Positions 17,288 through 26,798 of a stretch of 38,336 bases of DNA are shown here, in pieces. Source of the stretch: Limnohabitans sp. (lineage in GTDB: Bacteria > Pseudomonadota > Gammaproteobacteria > Burkholderiales > Burkholderiaceae_C); contig VEQI01000002.1 of assembly GCA_018883305.1 (NCBI GenBank), forward strand, positions 1-38,336, written 5' to 3'. The notes under the pieces were generated by a model that saw nothing but the letters and a program-made list of their open reading frames with translations, was not told the origin of the DNA and did no database searches. Position 1 is the stretch's first letter. Each line of letters opens with the position of its first letter. A program made the position numbers and the translations under genes.

Positions 17288-18208
17288 ATGTTTTATGGCG
17301 AAATCGAAGGGGGTGGGTTCGAGGTCATCGAGCCCGAGTTTGCCGGCTGTTTTGTCGGCCATGCCCGTCTGGAGCGGTTGTGGACGGGTTGCCGCTGGGC
17401 TGAGGGCCCCGCCTGGTTTGGCGGCGGACGCTATCTGATCTGGTCGGATCTGCCCAACAACCGGCTGATGCGCTATGACGACACCGATGGCTCGGTGTCC
17501 GTGTTTCGCCAGCCCAGTGGCTTTGCCAACGGCAATACGGTGGACCGGCAAGGGCGGCTCATCACCTGTGAGCACCTGAACCGGCGTGTCACCCGGACCG
17601 AGCATGACGGCTCGATCACGGTGCTGGCCAGCCACTTTCAGGAACGACGACTCAATTCACCCAATGACGTGGTGGTGAAGTCCGATGGCTCGATCTGGTT
17701 CACCGACCCCAACTACGGCATCATTGCCGACTATGAAGGGGGCCGGGCCGAGCAGGAGCAGGTAGGCTGTCATGTCTATCGCATCGACCCGGACACGGGG
17801 ACGGTGACCTGCGTGGCCGATGATTTCGATCACCCCAACGGCCTGGCCTTTTCCCGCGACGAGCGGCATTTGTACGTGGCCGACAGCGGCTTCACGGAGT
17901 CGCCGCAGGCCCCCCGTCATATCCGTTGCCTGACGCTGGATGCCAGCGGTCAGCGGCTGGGGGCATCCCGTGTGTTTGCCGAATGTCAGCAAGGCATCTT
18001 TGACGGCTTTCGCATCGATGAGCAGGGGCGGGTGTGGGCGTCCACCGCTGGTGGCGTGAACTGCTACGCCCCGGACGGTCGCTTGATTGGCAAAGTGCAC
18101 GTGCCTGAAATGGTGGCCAACGTGGCCTTTGGCGGCGTGCAACGCAATCGCTTGTTCATTTGCGGCACCACGTCGCTGTACGCCATTTATCTGAAGATCA
18201 ACGGCTGA
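17288..18208 (+). CDS. SMP-30/gluconolactonase/LRE family protein
   Basis: 'LWTGCRWAEGPAWFGGGRYLIWSDLPNNRLMRYD', 'LNSPNDVVVKSDGSIWFTDPNYGI', 'HPNGLAFSRDERHLYVADSG'. Confidence 0.93.
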   Translation: MFYGEIEGGGFEVIEPEFAGCFVGHARLERLWTGCRWAEGPAWFGGGRYLIWSDLPNNRLMRYDDTDGSVSVFRQPSGFANGNTVDRQGRLITCEHLNRRVTRTEHDGSITVLASHFQERRLNSPNDVVVKSDGSIWFTDPNYGIIADYEGGRAEQEQVGCHVYRIDPDTGTVTCVADDFDHPNGLAFSRDERHLYVADSGFTESPQAPRHIRCLTLDASGQRLGASRVFAECQQGIFDGFRIDEQGRVWASTAGGVNCYAPDGRLIGKVHVPEMVANVAFGGVQRNRLFICGTTSLYAIYLKING

Positions 18209-18217
18209 CACCCACCC

Positions 18218-19240
18218 TCAGGGCTTGATATTGCCCTTGCGGATGACGTCAGAGAACACGCTGGACACCATCTTGAGGTACTTGGTGAAGTCCTCGTTTT
18301 TGCGGAAGTCGATTTCGATGGCGATGCCGTCGAACGCTTTCTTCATCTCCGGTGTCTGCATGGCTTTTTCCAGCACGTTGGTGAGCTGATCCACGATGGG
18401 TCGCGGTGTATTGGCTGGCGCCATCATGCCGAACCAGGCGCCCAGATCAAAGCCAGGGATGCCGGCCGCCGTGGCCAGGGGGGGCACGCCGGGCGTGACG
18501 CTGCTGCCTTTTTCCAACGAGACGCCATAGGCTTTGAGACGGCCATTGCGAACAAAAGGCAAGGTGGAACCCGCCGTTTCAATACAGTAGGCCACTTGCC
18601 CACTGATCACGTCTGTCAGAGCCGGCACTGATCCTTTGTAGGGGACATGCGTGGCCTGCAGTCCCAGCGCGGCGTTGAAGGACTCACAGATCAGGTGCGC
18701 GGTGGCGCCGGTCCCGGAGGAGGCGAAGGAATACTTGTTGGGGTTGCCCTTGATCAGCGCGACCAACTCCTTGGCGTCCTTGGCGGGAAAGTCCATGCCC
18801 GTCACCAGCAGGTAGGGGGACAGTCCCAGCATGGCAATGGGGGCGAAGTCTTTGTCGGAATCGTAGGGTGTTTTGGTGAACAGCGGGCTGATGCTCACCG
18901 GACCACTGGAGGCTGCCAAGAGGGTGTATCCGTCAGCCGGGGCCTTGGCCACAGCGTCCGTGCCAATGGTGCCGCCAGCACCTGCGCGGTTATCGATGAC
19001 AAAGGGCTGTCCCAGAATCTTGCTCAATTCCTGGCCCAGCACACGAGCAGCCAGGTCGGTGGCCTGCCCGGGAGGCCAGGGCACCATGAGCTTGATGGGT
19101 CGGTTGGGGTACGCTGCTTGGGCCTGAGCTGGTGCGTGCAAGCCTACCACGCTGGCAGCACCGATGGCGGCCGTCTGGCTCAGCAGATCTCGACGGGTGA
19201 TTCCGGACAGTGGGGAAAAGGGATGCGTTTTGCGGTTCAT
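18218..19240 (-). CDS. Bug/TctC family substrate-binding protein with Tat signal
   Basis: 'ITRRDLLSQTAAIGAASVVGLHAPAQAQAAYPNRPIKLMVPWPPGQATDLAARVLGQELSKILGQPFVIDNRAGAGGTIGTDAVAKAPADGYTLL'. Confidence 0.95.
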   Translation of the reverse strand: MNRKTHPFSPLSGITRRDLLSQTAAIGAASVVGLHAPAQAQAAYPNRPIKLMVPWPPGQATDLAARVLGQELSKILGQPFVIDNRAGAGGTIGTDAVAKAPADGYTLLAASSGPVSISPLFTKTPYDSDKDFAPIAMLGLSPYLLVTGMDFPAKDAKELVALIKGNPNKYSFASSGTGATAHLICESFNAALGLQATHVPYKGSVPALTDVISGQVAYCIETAGSTLPFVRNGRLKAYGVSLEKGSSVTPGVPPLATAAGIPGFDLGAWFGMMAPANTPRPIVDQLTNVLEKAMQTPEMKKAFDGIAIEIDFRKNEDFTKYLKMVSSVFSDVIRKGNIKP

Positions 19241-19318
19241 GAAAACACTCCTGGCAGGGTTGAGGTCAGTGATGAATCAGGGGACAGGTGAGTCACGTTG
19301 TCAGTGACATGTCACACG

Positions 19319-20677
19319 TCAGGCCGTGGCCAATTCTCGGGCCGAGGCCACTTGTTCCAAGTGGGTCAGGCGTTGCCACAGTCCCTCGCGGTCCAGCGGA
19401 ACATGACCTTGTGTGCAGTCCATGAATTTGAGGCGCATGTCTTCTTCGGAGAGCACGCATTTGGCGTTGCCGCGGGCAAAGCGAATGTCACCGGTGTCCA
19501 GTACGCGGCCGTCATCAAGCTCCAGTTCCACGCGGTCATTCATCGCGAAGATGGGCTCGACGGTGCAGCGTGAATCGTCGGTGCTGATGTTCACACGCGG
19601 CATGAGCGCACGGATCGGTGCCTGGGCCACCACCTCGTCGGTCAGCTCATGCAGGCCAACCCGTCCATGTACCAGAGCAGAGGCAATGGCAAATTCCAGA
19701 CTGAACTTGGCCTCCAGTCCGGTGATGGGGGAGTGGTTGCGCAGCATGGAGGCCTGCGCCACCCCAATGCGCGCGCGAATGGTCTTGACGCGATCGGCTT
19801 GCAGGCCATGGTCGCGTCGCAAATCCAGCACGCCGTCAATCACGCGGTGCGTGGCATAGCAGGTGGGGTACTTCTTGATGGAGAGCCCGTAGTCGAGGAT
19901 GCGCAAGGTCTTGCCCAGCGTCGTGCATGCAGAATCCCGGTCGGCCTGGCCATGCGGGGAGAGGGCGGCCAGATAGCCCGCATGATGTTCAAAAGCGTCC
20001 GGCGCCGCGGTCAAACCCAGCCGGGCGAATTGCACGGCCTCCAGGCCACAGGCCGCTGCACGTCCAGCGTGCAAGGGCTTGGTCATGGTGCCGAAATTGG
20101 CCACCAGTCCGCCGGCCATGCTGGCCGACAGCGCCAGTGCGTGCTGAGTCTGCGCCAGTGGCAGCCGATGCAGATAAGCCGCAGCCGCACAAGCACCCAC
20201 GGTGCCCAGCACGGCGGTGGGATGCCAGCCCTTGAGGTGATAAGCATCTTTCTCGCGGGTGAACAATTCGGCCCACACTTCATAGCCCACCAGGTAGGCA
20301 CGCAGGGCTTCGGCGCCCGAGGCATTGACTTCTTCCGCAGCGGCCAGCACCGCCGGCACCAGCACCGTGCTGGGGTGCCCCCCCAGGGCCACGTCGTCAA
20401 AGTCCAGCGCATGGCCGGCTGTGCCGTTGATCAACGCGGCATCCGCAGCATTCAGTCGCACTCCGCCCAGCAGCACAGACGAGGCGCCCGTGGCCGGATG
20501 GCGCGCAGCCACAAACTGGCGAGCGATCTGCACCACCGGTTCATCACGGCCTGCAATCATGGTGGCCAGGGTGTCGGCAAAACCGGTCTTGATGATGCGC
20601 ACGGCCTCTGGCGGCAGTTGCGCGGGCAAATTCGGTTGGTGCACAAAGGCGGCCAGTGCTGCGGTCAATCCTGTCAT
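19319..20677 (-). CDS. MmgE/PrpD family protein
   Basis: 'HALDFDDVALGGHPSTVLVPAVLA', 'KPLHAGRAAACGLEAVQFA', 'SIKKYPTCYATH' characteristic of MmgE/PrpD. Confidence 0.93.
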   Translation of the reverse strand: MTGLTAALAAFVHQPNLPAQLPPEAVRIIKTGFADTLATMIAGRDEPVVQIARQFVAARHPATGASSVLLGGVRLNAADAALINGTAGHALDFDDVALGGHPSTVLVPAVLAAAEEVNASGAEALRAYLVGYEVWAELFTREKDAYHLKGWHPTAVLGTVGACAAAAYLHRLPLAQTQHALALSASMAGGLVANFGTMTKPLHAGRAAACGLEAVQFARLGLTAAPDAFEHHAGYLAALSPHGQADRDSACTTLGKTLRILDYGLSIKKYPTCYATHRVIDGVLDLRRDHGLQADRVKTIRARIGVAQASMLRNHSPITGLEAKFSLEFAIASALVHGRVGLHELTDEVVAQAPIRALMPRVNISTDDSRCTVEPIFAMNDRVELELDDGRVLDTGDIRFARGNAKCVLSEEDMRLKFMDCTQGHVPLDREGLWQRLTHLEQVASARELATA

Positions 20678-20731
20678 GGCTTGTCTCCTCTGGGGTGAGC
20701 GGTGCTTGCGGGTGGCGTTCGTGCGTGTTGG

Positions 20732-21688
20732 TCAGGCGGCCAGGGGTTCTCGGGCAGGGTCCAGCATGGTGCGATATTTGACGGGCAGCCCTGCACGCGC
20801 CAAGGTGCCGTGCATCTCGATGTCGGGCAAGGTGTCGCGGATGATCTGGCGGATGGCCACCAGCTGCTCCAAATTCACACCGGTGCGCAGCCCCATGGAG
20901 TCAAGCATGAAGCACAGGTCTTCCATCACGATGTTGCCCGTGGCCCCAGGCGCAAACGGACAACCCCCGATGCCCGCCAGCGAAGCATCAAAGTGGCGAA
21001 TGCCGCACTCCAGGGCCGCGGCCACGTTGGCCAGGCCGGTGCCGCGGGTGTCATGGAAATGCGCGGCAATGACCTTGTCACCCAGCTCGGCCTTGAGGGC
21101 CTTGAACACGGAGCGCACCAATTGCGGGTCGGCGTAGCCCACGGTGTCGGGGATGACGAGTTCATCGGCACCAGCTTCGGACAGCATGCAGGCATACTTG
21201 ACCACATCGCTCACGGCCACGCGGCCTTCAAAGGAACACCCAAAAGACGTGGCCAGACCGGCCACGATGATGGGCCGCTTGTCTGCCGGCTGAGCCCGGA
21301 TCAGCTCGACAATGCGGCGGAAATCGGCCACCGAATCTTCACGTTCGCGGCGCACGTTGTTGAGGTTGTGCGTCTTGCTGGCCGACATCACGAAGTTGAG
21401 TTTGTGCACGCCCAGTTCCAGCCCGCGTTCTGCGCCACGGTAGTTGGGAATCAGCGCAGCGACGGTGAGGCCCGGCACTTTCAACGCGCCCACAGACACG
21501 GCTTCCGCGTCCACAAACTGCGGCACCACTTTGGCGGGCACGTAAGAGGTGACTTCGATCTCCTGCACACCCGCCGCCGCTTCGGCGGCAATCCAGGCCA
21601 GCTTGCGCTCGGTGGGCATGAAGGTGGGATGAATCTGAAGGCCGTCACGCAGGCCCACTTCACGGACAACAACATCAATTTGGGACAT
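20732..21688 (-). CDS. Hydroxymethylglutaryl-CoA lyase-like protein
   Basis: 'VVVREVGLRDGLQIHPTFMPTERKLAWI', 'IEVTSYVPAKVVPQFVDAE', 'HFHDTRGTGLANV', 'GIGGCPFAPGATGNIVMED'. Confidence 0.93.
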   Translation of the reverse strand: MSQIDVVVREVGLRDGLQIHPTFMPTERKLAWIAAEAAAGVQEIEVTSYVPAKVVPQFVDAEAVSVGALKVPGLTVAALIPNYRGAERGLELGVHKLNFVMSASKTHNLNNVRREREDSVADFRRIVELIRAQPADKRPIIVAGLATSFGCSFEGRVAVSDVVKYACMLSEAGADELVIPDTVGYADPQLVRSVFKALKAELGDKVIAAHFHDTRGTGLANVAAALECGIRHFDASLAGIGGCPFAPGATGNIVMEDLCFMLDSMGLRTGVNLEQLVAIRQIIRDTLPDIEMHGTLARAGLPVKYRTMLDPAREPLAA

Positions 21689-21696
21689 GGTTTACC

Positions 21697-22503
21697 TCAC
21701 TTGCCTTTGAACACGGGTTTGCGTTTTTCGTTGAAGGCGCGCACACCTTCGTAGCGGTCTTCGGTTTCCACCAGGTGGTTGTAGGCCTCGACCTCGAAAC
21801 GGAAGGCGGTACGAAGTTCCATTTCGAAACCATAACGAACGGACTTCTTGATTTGCCGTACGGACAGCGGGGCATTGCCGGCGATGGTGGTGGCCGTTTG
21901 CAAGGCCATGGCCAGCACCTGATCCGGCTCGGCGATGTCATTGAACAAACCCCAGGCCAGGGCTTTTTGCGCGCTGATGGGTTGGCCCGTCATCAACAGT
22001 TCCTTGGCACGGCGTTGACCCACGGCACGGGGCAAATTCTGGGTGCCGCCAGCGCCCGGCATGATGCCCAGCGTGACTTCGGTCAGGGCAAATCGCGCCG
22101 CATTGGAGGCGTAGGCAAAGTCGCAGCTCAGCACGGTTTCAAAACCACCGGCATAGGCATGGCCGTTCACAGCGGCGATCACTGGAATGGGCATGTCGGT
22201 GAGGGTCCAGTACATGCGTTCAAACAACTCATGCTGCTTGATCCACTGTTCCTTGGTCATGCCGTTGCGCTCTTTCAAATCGCCACCCGAGCAGAAAATC
22301 TTGTTGGGACCCGCGCCCGTCAGCACGATGCAGCGCACATCGCCGGCGTCCTCGGTCAGGCGGCTCCACAGGTCAAACAGGTCGCGACCCATCTGGGTGC
22401 TGATGGCGTTGCCCACTTCAGGGCGATTCAGGGTGACTTGCAATACGTGCGGCGCGACCATCTCGGTCAGCACGGTGGCGTAAGCGGGCAGGGACAAAGT
22501 CAT
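21697..22503 (-). CDS. Enoyl-CoA hydratase/isomerase family protein
   Basis: 'LQVTLNRPEVGNAI', 'CIVLTGAGPNKIFCSGGDLKE', 'AAVNGHAYAGGFETVLSCDFAYAS', 'LGIMPGAGGTQNLPRAVG'. Confidence 0.94.
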   Translation of the reverse strand: MTLSLPAYATVLTEMVAPHVLQVTLNRPEVGNAISTQMGRDLFDLWSRLTEDAGDVRCIVLTGAGPNKIFCSGGDLKERNGMTKEQWIKQHELFERMYWTLTDMPIPVIAAVNGHAYAGGFETVLSCDFAYASNAARFALTEVTLGIMPGAGGTQNLPRAVGQRRAKELLMTGQPISAQKALAWGLFNDIAEPDQVLAMALQTATTIAGNAPLSVRQIKKSVRYGFEMELRTAFRFEVEAYNHLVETEDRYEGVRAFNEKRKPVFKGK

Positions 22504-22506
22504 GGA

Positions 22507-23661
22507 TTAACTCCTCGGGTTCAAGATCGATTCGGTATGTTCGCCCAGCTTGGGCGGCGCGCCCCGCGACACGGGACGTTGCCCATCCAGGCTCAGGGGC
22601 AGGGTGACAAAACGCATGGAGGTGTCCGGGACCGGCTGGATCAAGCCCAGGGCCTGGGTTTGCGGATGCTCGGCCATTTGCTGAATGGTTTGCACAGGTG
22701 AGCAGGGAATGCCCGCCGCCTCCAGGGCCTCCACCCATTCACGAGTGGGGCGCTGAGACATCAGTTCGTCGAGCAGGCGGTACAACTCCACCTGGTTGCG
22801 CACGCGTGAGGGGTTGTCCACAAAACGCGGATCTTCGATCCACTCGGGATGCCCCACCACCTTGGCCAGGCTGCGAAACAAGCTGTCGCTGCCGGCCGCC
22901 ACCACCACTTCGCCATCCAGCGTCATGTAAGCCTTGTAGGGGGCAATGCCAGGTGCCCCCGAGCCCTGTTTCTGCGGGCTTTCCCCCGTGCACAGGTATT
23001 GCGCGGTGAGCAGCGAGGTCCAGGAGGCCGCTGTTTCAAACAGGGAGACATCCACGACGCGGCCACGTCCGGTCTGTTGACGCTCATACAAGGCGGTGAG
23101 AATGCCCACCACCGACCACAGGCCCGTGCCCATGTCCACGATCGAGGCGCCCACGCGCACGGAGGGACGACCAGGTTCGCCGGTGGTGCTCATCACGCCG
23201 CCAAAGGCCTGCATCAGTGGGTCATAGCCCGGGCGCTCTTTCAAGGGACCTTCGCGCCCGAAGGCGCCCAAATTGCAATACACCAAGGAGGGCTTGGTGG
23301 CCAGCAAGGTGGGGCCGTCGATGCCCAGCTTTTCCACGTGACCAGGGCGAAGGTTTTGCAGCACCACGTCGGCGCGCTCGATGATGAGTTGCTTGAGGGC
23401 GGCGGCTTCCTGGGCATCTCGGAAATTGCAGACCACAGAACGCTTGTTGCGATTGAGTGACTGGAAAAACGCGGAGGCACCTTCCCAAAAGGGCGGACCC
23501 CATCGGCGTGCATCGTCGCCGTCGGACTTTTCCACCTTGATGACATCGGCGCCAAGCTCACTCAGGATGTGACCAGCAAAGGGGGCGGCCACACTGTGAC
23601 CCAATTCAATGACCACCAGACCTTTGAAGGGTTGGGGGGCGGTGGAGGAAGATGCGCTCAT
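22507..23661 (-). CDS. CaiB/BaiF family CoA-transferase
   Basis: 'LVVIELGHSVAAPFAGHILSELGADVIKVEKSDGDDARRWGPPF', 'FQSLNRNKRSVVCNF', 'RPGYDPLMQAFGGVMSTTGEPGRPSVRVGASIVDMGTG'. Confidence 0.95.
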   Translation of the reverse strand: MSASSSTAPQPFKGLVVIELGHSVAAPFAGHILSELGADVIKVEKSDGDDARRWGPPFWEGASAFFQSLNRNKRSVVCNFRDAQEAAALKQLIIERADVVLQNLRPGHVEKLGIDGPTLLATKPSLVYCNLGAFGREGPLKERPGYDPLMQAFGGVMSTTGEPGRPSVRVGASIVDMGTGLWSVVGILTALYERQQTGRGRVVDVSLFETAASWTSLLTAQYLCTGESPQKQGSGAPGIAPYKAYMTLDGEVVVAAGSDSLFRSLAKVVGHPEWIEDPRFVDNPSRVRNQVELYRLLDELMSQRPTREWVEALEAAGIPCSPVQTIQQMAEHPQTQALGLIQPVPDTSMRFVTLPLSLDGQRPVSRGAPPKLGEHTESILNPRS

Positions 23662-23712
23662 TCGGCCTGTGTCGTGTTGTCGGGAGTCCCGTTTGAATTC
23701 ATATTACCAAAA

Positions 23713-23746
23713 CCCTGTTCAATGGCGTGTCGCCGATTGAACGGGG
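23713..23746. promoter_or_regulatory. Long inverted repeat (operator or attenuator candidate) in a divergent intergenic region
   Basis: CCCTGTTCAATGGCG-TGT-CGCC(G)ATTGAACGGGG: arms pair over about 15 bp with one bulged G and one T/G wobble. Lies between gene starts at 23661 (-) and 23848 (+). Confidence 0.6.
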
Positions 23747-23847
23747 CCATGGGTCCATCGGGTGTCGAGTCCACGCTACGGACAGGGCTGGCGCAAAGGG
23801 CTGGGGTATAGTGACCTGCATTTCAAATCGGCACTTCGGAGAGATCC

Positions 23848-24834
23848 ATGAAATCCTTGCCCAGTTTTGCTTCAATGCGTCGTGTCTGTTGGCTGATCGG
23901 TGTGTTGAGCACCTTAAGCGTGCAAGCCTGGGCACAGGCCTATCCTGCCAAGCCGTTGAAAATTCTGGTGCCCTTTGTCGCCGGTGGCACCAGCGACATC
24001 GTGGCCCGCGCCGTGGCGCAAAAGCTCAATGAAGCGGGGTATGTCACGGTGGTGGAAAACCGTCCAGGGGCCAATGGCTCATTGGCGGCCGAGGCCACCG
24101 CCAAATCGCCCAACGACGGTTACACCATTCTGGTCGGCTCGATTGGCACCTTCGCCATCAACATGAGCCTGTACAAACAGCCCAAGTACGACGTGATGCG
24201 CGACTTCGAGGCGATCACGGTGGCGGTGCGCACGCCCAATGTGCTCATCACGCCGCCGGGCTTGCCTGCCGCCAACGTGAAAGAGTTCATCGCCTATGCC
24301 AAGGCCAATCCTGGCAAGGTGGCCTATGGTTCCTCTGGCTCCGGGTCCAGCGACCACCTGTCCGCCGAACTGTTCAAGCAGCAAACCAATACCTTTGGCG
24401 TGCACATCCCCTACCGGGGTGGCGCAGCCGCGCAAATGGACATCATGGCCGGCAACATCGAGGCGTCCTTTCAGAACTTTGGGACCGTGGTGCCCTACAT
24501 CCGCTCCGGCAAGATGAAAGCCCTGGCCGTGACCTCGCGCGAGCGCATGCCGCAATTGCCGAACGTGCCCACCATGATCGAGAGCGGCTTGTTCGATTTC
24601 GATGTCACGTCCTGGCAAGCCCTGGTGGCGCCCAAAGGAACCCCGCGCGAGATTGTGGCCAAGCTTCAGGCCGACATTGCGCGTGGTCTGCGTTCACCCG
24701 ATGTGGCCCAGCGCTTCAAGGACCAGGGGTTCGAGATCGTGGCCAATACGCCGGAGCAGGCCAGTGCCTTTTTCAAGTCCGAGATCGATCGCTGGGCCGT
24801 GGTGGTGAAAGCCTCTGGTGCCACCGTGGATTGA
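23848..24834 (+). CDS. Bug/TctC family substrate-binding protein
   Basis: Signal peptide, then 'YPAKPLKILVPFVAGGTSDIVARAVAQKLNEAGYVTVVENRPGANGSLAAEATAKSPNDGYTIL'. Confidence 0.95.
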   Translation: MKSLPSFASMRRVCWLIGVLSTLSVQAWAQAYPAKPLKILVPFVAGGTSDIVARAVAQKLNEAGYVTVVENRPGANGSLAAEATAKSPNDGYTILVGSIGTFAINMSLYKQPKYDVMRDFEAITVAVRTPNVLITPPGLPAANVKEFIAYAKANPGKVAYGSSGSGSSDHLSAELFKQQTNTFGVHIPYRGGAAAQMDIMAGNIEASFQNFGTVVPYIRSGKMKALAVTSRERMPQLPNVPTMIESGLFDFDVTSWQALVAPKGTPREIVAKLQADIARGLRSPDVAQRFKDQGFEIVANTPEQASAFFKSEIDRWAVVVKASGATVD

Positions 24835-24840
24835 ACGCCT

Positions 24841-24856
24841 AGGCCGCAGCCGGCCT
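24841..24856. terminator. GC-rich hairpin at a convergent junction, possible terminator
   Basis: AGGCCG-CAGC-CGGCCT perfect 6-bp stem in the 27-bp gap between convergent stops; no T-tract. Confidence 0.3.
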
Positions 24857-24861
24857 GAACG

Positions 24862-25668
24862 TCAGCGTGAAGCCATCAGCGCCTCGTCAAAGATGGCCAC
24901 GGCTCGCGTCCAGCCAGCCGAAGCGCCCCGGATCTTGTGGGGGAAACAACTGATGTAAAACCCGCTGGCCGGCAGCGACTCCAGGTTGTGCAGTTTTTCC
25001 AGGTGACAGTAGCCAATGTCACGTCCCGCCTTGTGCCCCTCCCAGATGAGCGAGGCGTCTTGGCTGGACTGATATTTCTGCGCCGTGTGCACAAAGGGGG
25101 CGTCCCAGCTCCACGCATCGGTGCCCGTCAGGCGCACACCCCGGTCCAGCAAATAACGCGTGGCGTCATAGCCCATGCCGCAACCGCTGGCCACATAGTC
25201 GGGTTGTCCGTAGCGGGAGCCTGCACGGGTATTCACCACCACAATTTCCAGGGGTGACAGGGTGTGGCCTATGCGTTGCAGTTCCTGCGCCACCTCCTGT
25301 GCGGTCACCACATGACCGTCCGGCAGATGACGAAAGTCCAGCTTGACGCCGGGCTGAAAACACCACTCCAGCGGGACAGCATCAATGGTGATGGCGGGCT
25401 TGGCCTGGCCCAGTGCCTTGTCCATGGTGGAGTGGAAGTGAAAGGGCGCATCCAGATGGGTGCCGTTGTGGGTGGAGAGTTGCACCGTCTCCACGGCCCA
25501 GCCTTCGCCATCGGGCAGGTCTTCTTTTTGCAAGCCGGGAAAGAAGGGGGCGATTTGCTCGAACGTATGCTCGTGGGTGAAGTACTCGATCTTGGGCGCA
25601 AACGCCGGCGGATCACTCATCACATCGTTTTCAAGATAGATCGACAAGTCGACAAATTTTCTGGGCAT
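24862..25668 (-). CDS. Cyclase family protein (kynurenine formamidase-like metal hydrolase)
   Basis: 'FVDLSIYLEND', 'STHNGTHLDAPFHFH', 'AGSRYGQPDYVASGCGMGYDATRYLLDRGVRLTGTDAWSWD'. Confidence 0.9.
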   Translation of the reverse strand: MPRKFVDLSIYLENDVMSDPPAFAPKIEYFTHEHTFEQIAPFFPGLQKEDLPDGEGWAVETVQLSTHNGTHLDAPFHFHSTMDKALGQAKPAITIDAVPLEWCFQPGVKLDFRHLPDGHVVTAQEVAQELQRIGHTLSPLEIVVVNTRAGSRYGQPDYVASGCGMGYDATRYLLDRGVRLTGTDAWSWDAPFVHTAQKYQSSQDASLIWEGHKAGRDIGYCHLEKLHNLESLPASGFYISCFPHKIRGASAGWTRAVAIFDEALMASR

Positions 25669-25784
25669 TCACGTCTCCTCGCGCAGACTCCGTCAATTGA
25701 GGGGATGATAGCGGCTCGCTGTCCAGCCACCGGGGGATGATTCGGGTGGACTGGATTCTTGTTGGAACAACCCGGGAGTCCTGT

Positions 25785-26798
25785 GTGACCGCCATTCCCT
25801 ACACCTCGCTGGGCCACAGTGGCCTCAAAACACCACCGCTCTGGCTGGGCACGATGATGTTTGGCGATCAAACCCCTGAGTCCGAGGCACGGCGCATGAT
25901 CGAGTCCTGCCGCGAGGCCGGGCTGTATGCGGTGGACACCGCGGACAACTACGCCGGTGGTGCCTCCGAGCGCATGCTGGGCCAGTTGATTGCGGCAGAC
26001 CGTGAGCGCTGGATCGTGGCCACCAAGGTGGCCAATGCCATCGGCGATCAGGCCAATGACCGCGGCCTGTCGCGACGCTGGGTGATGCAAGAGGTGGACA
26101 ACAGCCTGCGCCGCCTGGGCACCGACTGGATCGACGTGTACTACATGCACCGTGACGACGAAAGCACGCCCATTGAGGAAGTGCTGTCCACCTTTGCACG
26201 TTTGATTGAAATGGGCAAGATCCGTTACTACGGCTTGTCCAATTTCCGCGCCTGGCGCGTGGCCCGCTTGGTGGAGACCGCGCACCGCATGGGCGTGCCG
26301 CCACCCATCGTGTGTCAGCCGCCCTACAGCGCCGCCACTCGCTTGATTGAAACCGAATTGCTGCCATGCTGCGAACACTATGGCGTGGGCGTGGTGGCCT
26401 ACAGCCCCTTGGCGCGTGGTGTGCTGACGGGCAAGTACAAGCCCGGTGAGGCGCCTGCCGAAGGCACGCGTGCCGCGCGCGGTGACCGCCGCATTCTGCA
26501 GACCGAGTTCCGTCCGGAATCCATTGCCATGTCACAGGCATTTGAACAGCATGCACGCTCACGCGGCATGACGGCCACCCAATTGGCCATTGCCTGGGTG
26601 CTCAACAACCGGCTGGTGCATGGCGTGATTGGTGGACCCAAAACCATGGACCAATGGCAGGACTATCTCTCGGCGCTGTCGTGCCGCCTGACCGCCGAAG
26701 ACGAAGCCGCCATCGATGCACTGGTGCCACCGGGCTATGCCACGACGCATGGTTACAACGACCCGCAATATCCACTCACCGGACGGCTCCCACGATGA
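25785..26798 (+). CDS. Aldo/keto reductase
   Basis: 'LGHSGLKTPPLWLGTMMFG', 'VDTADNYAGGASERMLGQLI', 'TDWIDVYYMHRDDESTPIEE', 'YYGLSNFRAW'. GTG 25785 assumed; an upstream ATG at 25737 is possible. Confidence 0.93.
   Translation: MTAIPYTSLGHSGLKTPPLWLGTMMFGDQTPESEARRMIESCREAGLYAVDTADNYAGGASERMLGQLIAADRERWIVATKVANAIGDQANDRGLSRRWVMQEVDNSLRRLGTDWIDVYYMHRDDESTPIEEVLSTFARLIEMGKIRYYGLSNFRAWRVARLVETAHRMGVPPPIVCQPPYSAATRLIETELLPCCEHYGVGVVAYSPLARGVLTGKYKPGEAPAEGTRAARGDRRILQTEFRPESIAMSQAFEQHARSRGMTATQLAIAWVLNNRLVHGVIGGPKTMDQWQDYLSALSCRLTAEDEAAIDALVPPGYATTHGYNDPQYPLTGRLPR

Noticed and set aside
16844-17635. 263-aa version of the small minus-strand hypothetical
   Set aside because: Upstream part is antisense to the SMP-30 gene; the ATG at 17218 gives a compact 124-aa protein.
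20325-21137. 270-aa + strand ORF (also 19649..20698 and 20702..21754)
   Set aside because: Lie antisense to the clearly coding MmgE/PrpD and HMG-CoA-lyase genes and span their junctions; typical high-GC shadow ORFs.
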